The notes under the pieces are model-generated. The model saw nothing but the letters and a program-made list of their open reading frames with translations. It searched no databases and was not told where the DNA came from. From NCBI GenBank assembly GCA_021030915.1, contig JAGEMR010000137.1, forward strand, positions 1 through 64,000: 64,000 bases of DNA. The letters run 5' to 3'. The DNA is from Astrothelium macrocarpum (Eukaryota; Ascomycota; Dothideomycetes; Trypetheliales; Trypetheliaceae). A program made the translations under genes and the position numbers. Positions 1-10,036 of this stretch are shown here, piece by piece (position 1 is the first letter of the stretch; every line of letters begins with the position of its first letter).

Positions 1-1090
1 AAAAGTTTAAATGGTTTTCTGGTGCGGAAAGTGACCGACTGACTGATATGACCGGCTGAGTGGTAAACCACGTTAAATGAATTTTAAAATATCAAAATTT
101 ATTTAATTTTTTAAAATAAATTTTTTTTTTATTTTTTAATAAATTTGAATATCCATTTTTATTAAAAAAAATATAATAAATAATTAATAAAAAATAAATT
201 TAATATTTTTTAATTCTAATAAAATATTAAATCAGATTATATTTTTAAAATTTAAATAACAAATTTATAAAATTTTTGAATTAATAAATTTAATAATTAT
301 TTTTTATTAAAATATTTTTTAATTTATTTAAAATTATAAAAATAATAAAATTTCGTTTAAAAATAAAATTTTTATTAATATAATATTCTTTCTAATAATG
401 AAATATAAATTATTTAAATATAAAATAATTAATTTTTATGAAATTATTTAATTAATTAAATTCTGATAAAAAAAATTAAAATTATTATTTAAAAAAATTG
501 ATATTTAATAAATTTAATTCTTTTTTTCGAATAAAATATAATAATGATTTAATAAAAAAAAATTATATAAAAAAAAATTACATAAAAAAAAGTTATATAA
601 AAAAAAGTTATATAAAAAAAAATTATATAAAAAAAAATTATATAAAAAAAAATTTAATAAAAAAATTATAAAAATAATATAATAAAATTTAAAAAAATCT
701 ATTTAAAAAAATTAAAAAATTTATAATAAAAAAATAATATTAATAAATAATAATAATAAAAAAAATTATTATTAAAAAATAATATCAAAAATCTATTTTA
801 AAATAAATAAAAAATATTATATTAATTATTTTGATAAAATTATTCAATATATTTAAAATATTAAAAAAAATAAAACGAAAATTTTAATATTTATATTTAA
901 AATTTCAAATTCCAAAATAATAATAATTAAAATTTTGATTATAAAAATTTTAATATAATTTTTTAAATCTGAATATATATATAATCTTTTATAATATTTC
1001 AAATAATAGAATTTATAATTAAAAATATTCATCAAAATCAATTCTATAATTCTATCAATTCAAATATTAAAATAATTAATTTATAATGAA
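1..1090. repeat. AT-rich RIP-type block
   Basis: From about position 85 to 1090 the sequence is nearly all A and T, with stop codons in every frame and no supportable gene. Positions 545-660 hold a decayed tandem repeat of about 16-17 bp (A-run followed by TTATAT). The first 84 bases are of mixed composition and end in a GGTAAACCACG motif at the AT boundary. They may be the terminus of a transposon lying mainly outside the window, but no partner repeat is visible here. The composition is that expected of repeats mutated by RIP. Confidence 0.75.
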
Positions 1091-1163
1091 ACAATGGCCC
1101 TTCAAATAGATGATGCCAAATCCGGATTGTTGTTACAAAAGGTGGGCTGTTGCAGAAGGTGGG

Positions 1164-1503
1164 TGTTATGATTCCAATCAAGGTGGTTTCTGAAATGAGT
1201 CGGTAAAGGACTGAATTAATAAAAAGTGATTGATTTGATATTCAAAATTCTACTAAAGACGTTATTAAAGATTGGTTTAAAGAATAACTTTGAATATAAC
1301 AAGGCCAAAACTGATTCTGTTGCGTTTTTATATATTTGTTCTATTCATCTGGCTCAAGATCTGAGTCAGATGAACTACGTTATTCATTTGGCTCAAGGCC
1401 TGAGCCTTCTGAACCACGCTGCTCATTTGGCTCAAGGCCTGAACCTTCTGAATCACGGTCCGCGCTACTGGTCGGGAACACGGTCCGTTCCGTGGTCACA
1501 ACA
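1164..1503 (+). mobile_element. Solo LTR with internal 39-bp minisatellite, 5-bp TSD
   Basis: A 340-bp element begins TGTTATGATT and ends CACAACA, so it has the TG...CA ends of an LTR. It is flanked on both sides by GTGGG (1159-1163 and 1504-1508), a perfect 5-bp target-site duplication. Its middle (about 1347-1463) holds three tandem 39-bp units built on CTGGCTCAAG. A homologous element lies at 44311-44732 in the opposite orientation with a different TSD. The two share the segment after the 5' end (GAGTCGRTAAARGACTGAATT), the minisatellite and the 3' end. No retrotransposon body is adjacent, so I call it a solo LTR; a TRIM-type element is possible. Short open frames over the minisatellite are not genes. 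Confidence 0.75.
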
Positions 1504-2061
1504 GTGGGGCTGACTCGTATCTGACGGGTGTGCATGCTCTGATGAAAGTTGATGCCCATTCCGAGGGCATAAAAGCCTATAAAAAGGCTTCTTTCGCCCA
1601 ACAAAAAGGAAATATCATGAAATTACAACTTCAAATGCCCTTTATCGCTGAGCGAGAGTAACAGGTGGACACTCTTGCTATCTTCTGAACAAGCTAAAAG
1701 ACTTAACACATACCTAACCAGGATTTTGTTTAGAGAAAGAAGGAATAAAAGGAGAAAACTTTGCAGAATTAAGCATAAGCAGGATAATGGGAGGCAAAAT
1801 GGCTATTTAAAGATAATCTCGGCTTCTTTTTGAAGTGGCGTCTTGCTAGGTGTTTAAGCGTGCCTCCCGTCTGCAAAGATGTTTCGACCAATAGGTGTAT
1901 ATCGCTAATGCCAGGGCGGACTGGGTATGATGTAAGAGGAAGGCATGGGTCCGCAACAAGGCTCGGTCGGCCAAGCGAATATGTTTCTGACCAAACTTCA
2001 CAATCCACGGAAACGAAGTTCCTGCTAGGCCATCAAGAGATCCCATTATCATCAAGCAATC
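1504..2061. other. Intergenic, 5' flank of the protease gene
   Basis: Ordinary-composition DNA between the solo LTR and the protease start. Several short ORFs on both strands overlap one another and resemble nothing I recognise. A TATAAAAAGG stretch near 1579 could serve transcription, but nothing ties it to the gene. Confidence 0.4.
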
Positions 2062-3816
2062 ATGTCCGACGTTCTTCAGTCGGAAAGCGAAAGCGCGGTC
2101 CATATTTTGAACTGTCAGCTTTGTTCTTCTTTCTATTCGCAATCTCTCACAAGGGCGAAAAGCTGGGTTCATCATGAGTTGATCCAGGAGCTACTGAAGT
2201 CCTCTGCTACCCTCCCAAAGCCTGTACTCAGATCTCAGGAACTCTACAAGGACTACAGAGCTTTGTGGCAAGAGCTCGCCAAGATGTTGTCTATTCTGGG
2301 CTTGTCTCCAGTTCCATCAGAAGCCAGTGACGTGCACAACATCACTCCCGACCAGATCCACAGTCTATTAGGCGATGAAAAGTTCAGGACGTTCCAGAGA
2401 AGTGCATACCAAGTTGACACTTACTTAGCACATCTCGCTGGGCCTAACGCCATTCATGCTGAGCAATGTATTGCTCCCGATCCAGGAAGCGCGCCAGCTG
2501 CGGTATGTAACATTCTTATACACATAAACGTACTCTAAGATCAACGCTAGGCCAAAACCACAGATGCAAAGGACTCTTTCCCAACCAATAGCGATCTACA
2601 CAATCAATTCGGTTCAGTTGAAGTAAAGATCATATGGAAGTTGAACGACGAGATTACGGACATGCTAATCGTTAGCGCTGAGTTCGCTCTGGGGGTGATG
2701 AAGTCTCAGTTAAAAGCCACGAACAGATTGGTTCTAAATATCCCTGATTTTCGCAAATGGCTTGGAATAATGTACTGGAAGTTAAGTCTTGGAGCGCTGC
2801 CAAGGAATACCACAGGAATACTGCCTGTTGAGTTAAGAAATACAAACTGGCCTTCTATTCCGGAAAGACCATTCGGCTATCACCCAAGGAGTAAAGTCAA
2901 ACAAGATGAACTCCAACCGGGCCAAGAATGCAGAGGTACAATACTTCTCCACTCCGATATTATCAATATGTTTTATTAACTGTTATATCCAAGGTGTGTG
3001 TAAAATTTTGATGCGATATTACGAGAACTCAGACTGGTTTTACGGAACAGGGGTACTCATTGATGACAAGACTGTCATTACAGCTGCTCACAATTTGTTT
3101 GAAAGACAATTGGGTAAAAGAACAGAACACGTGAAGGATGTGGTGGTGACGGTTGGCTACAGCGGCGAGGAACCAAAAACAGCCAATGAAATTGAAACCC
3201 AGAGAGGCAAAAGTATCGCGATGCATTCGGGTTATTACTATAAAACTCCTGGAAGTTGGCATGCTTGGTGGGAAAAGTGGGATATGGCAGCTATCAGACT
3301 TGAGAAACCTTTCAAAAATGTTGATCCTATCAAGTGGCAGGCCACACCTCCCGTGGCAGAGAAATGTTTGATACGGGTTATGGGATATCCTGAAGATCTG
3401 CCCGATGACGATAAGGACAAGCGGGGCTGGATTATGTACCGCAGCGAACAGGAAGTCACCCACGACTTGAAAGACCAGGGGGGTCGATTGGTCTACAAAC
3501 TTGACACGGCTAGGGGTAAGTTTTTATCCGTCTATAAAATACTTTGCTCATGCAGAACAATTGCTTAGGAACCTCCGGCGCGCCAGTACTTCAGGTCGAT
3601 GAACATGGCATAAAGGCCATTGGCATTCATTGCTACGGCAACGAAGAAGATAATTCAGCTACATTGCTCGGCCATTATGGGAACCGACCTGACCTTTTCT
3701 GCAAAGTTTTGGAAGCAATGGAGAGTGAAACGGGGGCGGAAGACTTGGAAATAGAAGATGTCTCTTTGATCGAAGGTACCCTGGACGGCAAAGCCATTCG
3801 CATTCGCAACAATTGA
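2062..3816 (+). CDS. Trypsin/V8-like serine protease with unassigned N-terminal half
   Basis: Hand-spliced from four exons: 2062-2502, 2551-2935, 2994-3515 and 3569-3816. All phases agree, giving 531 residues. The C-terminal half (from about residue 285) is a chymotrypsin-fold protease. Its triad is His308 in TAAH, Asp372 in WDMAAIRL and Ser452 in GTSGAPV. The Ser motif is created exactly at the last splice junction. The fold resembles Trypsin_2/V8-type glutamyl endopeptidases. Residues 1-280 are rich in helix-forming stretches and match no family I can name. There is no signal peptide, so the enzyme is probably intracellular. The substrate is unknown. The start is the first in-frame ATG; a further upstream exon cannot be excluded. 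Confidence 0.72.
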
Positions 3817-3830
3817 ATACCCAGGCCCGG

Positions 3831-3932
3831 CGGAGAATGGCTTAAGTGGTAGATAAGAGCTGATTCCAGAGGCCAATAAGCAACACCACAGCTTTGTCTG
3901 ATCGTGGGTTCGAATCTCTCCATCCCCATCGC
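3831..3932 (+). other. tRNA-like sequence with Pol III A and B boxes
   Basis: TGGCTTAAGTGG (3838-3849) fits the A-box consensus fully, and GGTTCGAATCT (3908-3918) fits the B box at all but the last base. Spacing is about 58 bp, so a tRNA would need an intron of roughly 25 nt. A D-stem (GCTT/GAGC) can be drawn, but the acceptor stem and T-stem pair poorly and no clean anticodon arm forms. It is more likely a decayed tRNA or tRNA-derived SINE head than a working tRNA. Confidence 0.35.
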
Positions 3933-4035
3933 TCTCATCGCCTCCCAGGCTTGGCAACCCGCTTTCTCCCTTCGAAAGCTGCTGGATGCCCCACTGCCTG
4001 ACTAAAGGAAGCAATTGTGGAATGAGAGAGTCCAA

Positions 4036-5625
4036 TGCTGTGGATCTATATTGTGGAATTGTGGAAACGTTGTGAATAGTTGATCAATGAGTGGTGGCAA
4101 TTGGTTGACGAATCTCAACACTGTGGAAGCGAGGTTGCCGAAGGTTTGTCTTCTAGTCGCGAAGGTTTAGCCCGGGAACTAGCTCATCTTGGGTAGCTAT
4201 GGAGGACCTATATCTAATTTAATGTGACATACGTGACAACGAATACTTTACGGCAGACGATTCTTATCGCTTTGTGGTGAAGAACCACTCGCAATGATTT
4301 TGCCGAACCAAGATGAAAACGCTGCAAGCTCACGTCTCGAGGAGATTATATTTTGGTCGGATAGATTCAAATACAGGAGTGAAGCAAAGTTGCTCTAATT
4401 ATTGAGTCCTGTACCAGCAATCCTTAGTGAGACCGCTAACTTTCTAGGATGGCGGGCACTTTGCCTATTTGAATGAAGGTGGGCCGCTTGCTCTTTTTTT
4501 GGACTAGTGCAGAATTTCTTATCGTAGTTCCCAGTGCAATCTGCGAATAGGCGTTTTATCAACAAACTCTTTCTGCAAGACACATCGATTGCCACAAACT
4601 TCATGGAGAGCTACGGTCACTCCCGGACCGAGTCGTTCTTGCTCAGAAAAACATCAAAGCTTGCCATTGAGTCAGACGGATCCGTTGTGGATGGGTTATC
4701 TTTATCGTGGTTTCCTGGGTGGAGGATAGTCTAATGAGATCATGAGAAATGGTGATTTGGTTTTCTTAGCATGGTGTTGTGTGTTGCATATCTATGTCTA
4801 CATTGAGAGTTTGCAAAACATTCTCGCTTAAAAAAAATATTGTCAAGACAGCATTTTGTGCTTTGTCTAGCTTGTGCTTTGTCTAGCATAGAGTATTATT
4901 TGAGCTTTCGATTCAAAATATCAATTGCTATCCGATAATAGTCTGACCTTATTCCGTTTTACCTTAAATGAGGTCTCTTATTCGCTGGCTTTAGTATACG
5001 TTTACGCCACTGGAAAGCGACAAATCACAGCCAGAAGCGGTTCAGAGCTTGCCAGATATGCCGCCGGCGACATAACTTAGGTCGAAGATCGGTTCCACCT
5101 ATTGAGAGGAAGCCATCTATGATACCATGGTTGTGATACTTTGTTCGTACTGGCCTAGCTCAGGATACGTAGCCGTCTGTTCTTCCATTGGGCACTAAGA
5201 CTTCAATGATTTACTCCTGCAATTCATGAGGTCAATCCACTACTTCTATATCACCATCACCCGCGACCGCGAGAGAAGTTGAGATTCGCGAGTTTTAACG
5301 GATTGTTCACGCTTGGCGACCAATTGTAATGGCGTATAGGGTCCTCCCTACGATTCAGACGTGCGTGCGGCGAATTATACACAAGCTTTGGCTCGATGCA
5401 ACAGTTCTTACGTTTTGCACAGCAATAAAGTGTAGGCCTGATTTTTTAACTTCTCAGTTAGATCCAATACAAGAGAAGTCAGAAGATGGCGCCGCCTTCC
5501 GACCATGCGTTATAATAATGGATATCTGTTACGAATTAACGAATATTCGAACGAGATGAATTGTGTGTTGTTCTGGCCAGGGCTGACGAAGCTTAGATAA
5601 ACACCTGATTACGAAACATTATCGT
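4036..5625. other. Intergenic, no gene seen
   Basis: About 1.6 kb between the protease and the MFS gene. Only short unrelated ORFs are present, none with a recognisable motif. A small direct duplication of GCTTTGTCTAGC lies near 4860-4887. It may be an old decayed gene or repeat, but I can support nothing specific. Confidence 0.4.
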
Positions 5626-7344
5626 TCAGCCCTCACTTCTTATGGCCGTTTCCTGGTTCGCTTTCCCCCTCAATCTCTCCCCATACCTGATGAAAATCAC
5701 CGGCACCGGCAGCGTTATTATTGCGCCCACCAGCGCAAAAACAGTATTTCCCCACCCGTATCCCACCCTAGCGTAAAGTGGCTCCGCTGCCAGTGGCACC
5801 GCAGCGCTGACGACGCTGCGTACAATGAGGTTGGCCGCCGTCGCGCTCGCTGCCGCAGTCGGCCCATGCGCGTCTACAAGGTATGTCCCAATCGGGATGT
5901 ATGCCGCCATGGCGCCAATGCCTACGACCGTCGTGCCTAGCATGGGCACAATCCAAGGACAGGAGCTGGCCAAGGCCCAACCATACCAGAGGTAGCCAGC
6001 GGGCATGAGCACAGCGCTCAGGAGGAGGGGTGGAAGGCGGTCTTCGGGCATGGCACTGACAGAGGCATTAGTGACAGGAGGATTGTCGGTAGGTCTAGAT
6101 GTCTCTTCGTCGTTATCTGCGTGTATGCGTCTCTGTCTTTGTTCCCGCTGCTGTTGCCGCTTTACCACATACCGATCTGAGAAAGCACCTACAGCGACTT
6201 GGGCGATGATGAAGCCGAGTCCGAACCCGTACAGTGTGAAGCCAGACTGCCAGGTCGTGAAGCCGTACCGTGTCTGGAATATTAGGGGCGTGGTGGAGAA
6301 GATGATGTTCATGTAACTGAGCAGCATACAACTATATAAAGCAAGCAATATCGCAATAGGTGAGCGAATGAGCAGCTTTGCTGGGCGCGTAATGGCGCTG
6401 AGTAGCGCTCGAGCCTTTGCCTGTTGAACAGGTGGCTGCTCGTGGGAATATCGGGTACGGCGAGCATGGATAATAGGCATATAGGTCTCGCGGAGGAGTA
6501 AGAAGCCTATCAGTGTCAGAACACCAGCCTTTATATCTTTCAGCATTCCTTGCTTGGTGTATTCAGAGGGTGTTACATGCATACCATTATCGCAACGAAC
6601 CAGAGAACCCATCTCCATCCGCCTTTTTGGGCTATGATGGCCCCGACAGCCGGGCCTGCCAACTATCAGCTACTGGGTGACGCATAAAATACATCTACCT
6701 GGTTGACCGGCATACTGGTGACAGTCCCCTACATGTCTTGTTAGAAAGCGAGGATTGACGCTCTGTTTTATTAATGCCGACTCACTAGTGATGACCCTGT
6801 CATCCAGATCGTCATTGCGAGCCCTCTCTTCTCCACTGGTAGTAGATCCGCAATCACGCCGCCTCCGAGGGTTGCAGTCCCGCAGACACAGAAGGCCATG
6901 CCCAGCCGGAAGACAATTAATGCAGCAATGTTCGGGCTGAAGGCGCTCGCGATGGAGAATCCGACAAAAGCCGTGCTGGTCACATGGATAATGGGTAAGC
7001 GTCCATAGAGCTCACTGCAAGGACCCACAACAAGTGGGCCGAGAATGTAGCCGATAGTATACTCTGAGATGGTCAAGGTAGCCAAAACGTCGCTGCTGGA
7101 GTGAAACTCTCTAAGGAAGAGTGGCAGCGCTGGGCTGAACAAAGTAGATGAGGAAGAACTCGTCCACCAGACATCAGCATAATAAGGCTATTAGACTCTT
7201 GTAAGGAGAAGATACTCACAACACACAAAAATCAGCTGCGACGAGGGTAATGACTGCCCATTTACGAAGCATAGGCCAGTCCTTTGGATCCAAGTGTTCG
7301 TTCGTCTCGGTCCGCTCGGTAAGAAGCTCTTGACTAGACGCCAT
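5626..7344 (-). CDS. MFS transporter, DHA1 type
   Basis: Five exons on the minus strand: 7344-7220, 7158-6786, 6728-6716, 6655-6585 and 6528-5626, giving 494 residues. The N-terminus (LDPKDWP followed by a hydrophobic segment) is typical of fungal DHA1 drug/polyamine proton antiporters. The gene keeps a motif-A-like loop (GPCSELYGRLP), a motif-C-like GTVTSPAVGAIIAQ and the downstream GGWRWVLW. A central hydrophilic loop rich in Gln and Arg follows the eighth or so membrane segment. Exon 3 is only 13 nt and encodes part of motif C; without it the frame breaks, and with it the family motif is restored. The start chosen encodes MASSQELLTERTE. It shares an 843-bp divergent promoter with the oxygenase to its right. 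The substrate cannot be told from sequence. Confidence 0.8.
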
Positions 7345-7760
7345 CACGTCTTTGAGTTTGTATGAGAAGCGTTGTAGCGTGATAGATCAGGATATAGTGC
7401 AAGACCAGATCCTCTATTCGAACATGAAGCAGCAACATTAGCTGAGAAAGGCAATTGAACCGCAGGCAACATGGGGAATACTGCATCGGTAGGCAAGGAA
7501 GTAGCCTCATTTGAGTCACACTATCTTGATAGCCGTAAAGGAGATTTAGATATGAACGTACCTCCGCTCATGATATCTTGCTCATGTCCGGCGCCGTAGC
7601 AGCGAGTCAATCATGATGCCCTTGTGACATTCCTAACAGAGTCGGCTTTTGAGCGCCACCGATAAGAGTTACAAAACAAGCAAACCCAGGATTTGTTGGA
7701 AAAGAAAATGCTTTTACCTAGATATTGAGACATTGCGTGGCCTTGCATAGCCAGGTTGAT

Positions 7761-7894
7761 ACTAGAAATGTCATACCAGGGTCAGGTCAATTGGGCGAGC
7801 TAAGCGGTCTGAGCCAATCACACGTGAGCCATCCCATACATCTCAGGCCGCTTAGCTCGTCCAATTGTAGTGACCTTGGTATATCATTTCTAGT
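7761..7894. repeat. 53-bp inverted repeat (fold-back) in divergent promoter
   Basis: Left arm 7761-7813 and right arm 7842-7894 are inverted copies with 8 mismatches in 53. Each arm starts with ACTAGAAATG and ends at the loop with CTGAG. The 28-bp loop contains CCAAT (7814-7818) and CACGTG (7821-7826). No clear target-site duplication flanks it. It sits midway between two divergently transcribed genes, so it could be a fold-back MITE or a cis-regulatory palindrome. Confidence 0.8.
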
Positions 7895-8187
7895 GTCACC
7901 CACTGGTGACGGTGCGAAACAGACAACGCTGTTTGAGGCCGATGTAGGCAATAAGTCACGCACCCACCCGGCACCGTAGCCCTCAATACTACTAAGGCAG
8001 TGGTAAGTAATACCTTACCATAATGAAATGGTGCACGGGACTCCTCTTATATTGAATACCTAGCCGATTCATCCTTCGCCAAACTAGCAGTTTGACTCTC
8101 TTCAGAACATCCCTGATACTCCATTCCAACACTGATCTTGGCATCAACTCCACTTACCTGCTAAAGAACCAGTAGTGAAACTTCGCC

Positions 8188-9510
8188 ATGACCATCCCTG
8201 TTATTGATATCTCAGCCCTCACCACCTCTTCTCCATCAGAGACCTCACAGCAGTATCACGACACAGCCAAAACTCTGGCAAGCTCCCTTTCTGCTAATGG
8301 ATTCGTGGGCATAGCAGGCCACGGCCTGTCATCTGATTTAATTCATTCCGTGTTTTCATATGCGAAGAAGTTTTTTGCGCTGCCGCACAATGAGAAACTC
8401 GAAGGTGCAGGTCCAAATAGCGCCGGCGCACCTCCAAGAGGGTTTACCCAAGCAGGAATTGAGCATGGAGCGAAAGCTTTTGACGAGAAAGAGGGAAAGC
8501 CAAAGCAAGGAGTGACCGCAGCGGACTACAAGGCGCGTGCTGGACAGATGCAAGTACAGAATCGAAATGAATGCTACTGTTCTCTTCTGGAATACTTTCA
8601 AATGAATCATCATAAACTGAGAATAACTTGTTCGATCCAGGAAACGTTCGACGTTAGCAGCCCATCCGCCACCGCCGAATACCCGAATGTTTGGCCGCCC
8701 GAATCTTCTCTGCCAGGGTTTAGATCTTTCATGGTCGACTTCTACTCCCGACTCGACGCGCTATGTCGCACGGTTTTAGACGCGTTGATGCTTGGCATGA
8801 ACCTCAGTGAGAGCGAATGCACGGCCGTCAAAAACCTGCACCCCGGCCTCGACAATCAGCTACGACTAAATCACTACCTACCATTTCCGAAGCAGATGCT
8901 GGAGAGCGATGAAATCACGCGGCTAGGGGCACATCGGGATTGGAGGTTTGTCTCCCATTTCTACCTCTCCATTCTCTGGTCTCTTGATCTGTATCTCGCG
9001 CACTGCGATAATTCCCGATTTGCAATCATCGGCTGAAGAGAAATAAATAGCTCTTTTACCCTCCTCTTTCAAGATGTCCACGCCGGGTTGGAATTCCAGG
9101 ATCGAGCGTCGGGCCAATTCGTTCTCGCGCCGCCGAAAGAGGGACTATTGTACCTTAATATCGGATATATGCTCGAGCGGCTTTCAAATGGTACGCCCGA
9201 GCCTCTCGAAACTGGATCAATGAAGCAAGGACTGAGATGCTAAGTCTCCATAGGCTTCCTACCCTCTTCCCTACATCGCGTGGTAATCCCCAATGAACTC
9301 AGAGATGCAGTGCCTGAGTCGACCTCGATCCCCTCGCGCTTCTCCATTCCGTACTTCTTTGCCCCTTCGCCGGATGAGCCTATCGTGCCGCAAGAGACGC
9401 GCGTGAAGGAGGACGGCGGGGCGAAGTATGAGGTGATGACTTTTAGGGAGTTTTCTGAGCGGATGTTCCTTGCTGCGAGGGGAGAGACGAACAAGAAGAT
9501 TGACGAATGA
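8188..9510 (+). CDS. 2-oxoglutarate/Fe(II)-dependent oxygenase, IPNS-like
   Basis: Four exons: 8188-8553, 8641-8945, 9051-9190 and 9254-9510, giving 355 residues. The N-terminal DIOX_N region (IPVIDIS, then SLSANGFVGIAGHG) is followed by the 2OG-FeII_Oxy core. Fe(II) ligands are His and Asp of AHRDW (about 221 and 223), split from the next segment by an intron, and His of SLHRV (about 278). The 2OG-binding RFS lies near 297. The first intron (8554-8640) is 87 nt and lacks stops, so unspliced mRNA would stay in frame. I call it an intron because removing it joins GQMQ to ETFDV as in relatives. The family oxidises small molecules including secondary metabolites and gibberellins; the substrate here is unknown. 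It is divergent to the DHA1 transporter, which may be functionally linked. Confidence 0.82.
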
Positions 9511-10036
9511 ACGACCCAGGTTCAGGCAATGTATTGCATTCGTGAGATGAATGGGGCACCACTCATGTTGGAGCTGTATTGTGTGTGTCTAAACGAACCT
9601 GTAGGATAACTAAGGTAGGTAAATTACAAGATGAAAGTAAGGACGCCAATGCGCTAAGTTCCTAGCGTCATTACCTAACAATGTTACATAAGCGCTGTGA
9701 GGGCCGGACGCTTACGCTGATGTGACGGCTTTGAAACTTTCCTCACAAGCTGTTGCAGTTCGAGTCTACTTGACCATATGTGCTCTCCAATGACTCTTTG
9801 GACAGAACACGGTATTTTAATTCATCTTCGTAGCACATCATGCAATTCTACATGACACCTTATAGCCATGCGACTTACCTGGCGCCGTAATCTTGCTTTT
9901 CCCTCAAATTTCGGGCTTAGTACTGCTCTTGGTTGGCTACATCCATAAACTATATGGCCAGCTGGATCATTCCACACGATTTTTGAAACACTGTGGTCGG
10001 AATTTTTCGCTTGAATCAAGTATACTTGATTAACAT
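9511..10036. other. Intergenic, convergent 3' ends
   Basis: Lies between the stop codons of the oxygenase (plus) and the acyl-CoA dehydrogenase (minus). A short minus ORF at 9822-10019 has no recognisable content. Nothing else is seen. Confidence 0.5.

Noticed and set aside
1846..2175. Minus ORF of 109 codons
   Set aside because: Overlaps the protease start and other-frame ORFs, with no recognisable motif.
6586..6785. Reading the DHA1 transporter as a two-part pseudogene
   Set aside because: Proper splicing with the 13-nt exon and the 56-bp intron at 6529-6584 restores one continuous transporter.
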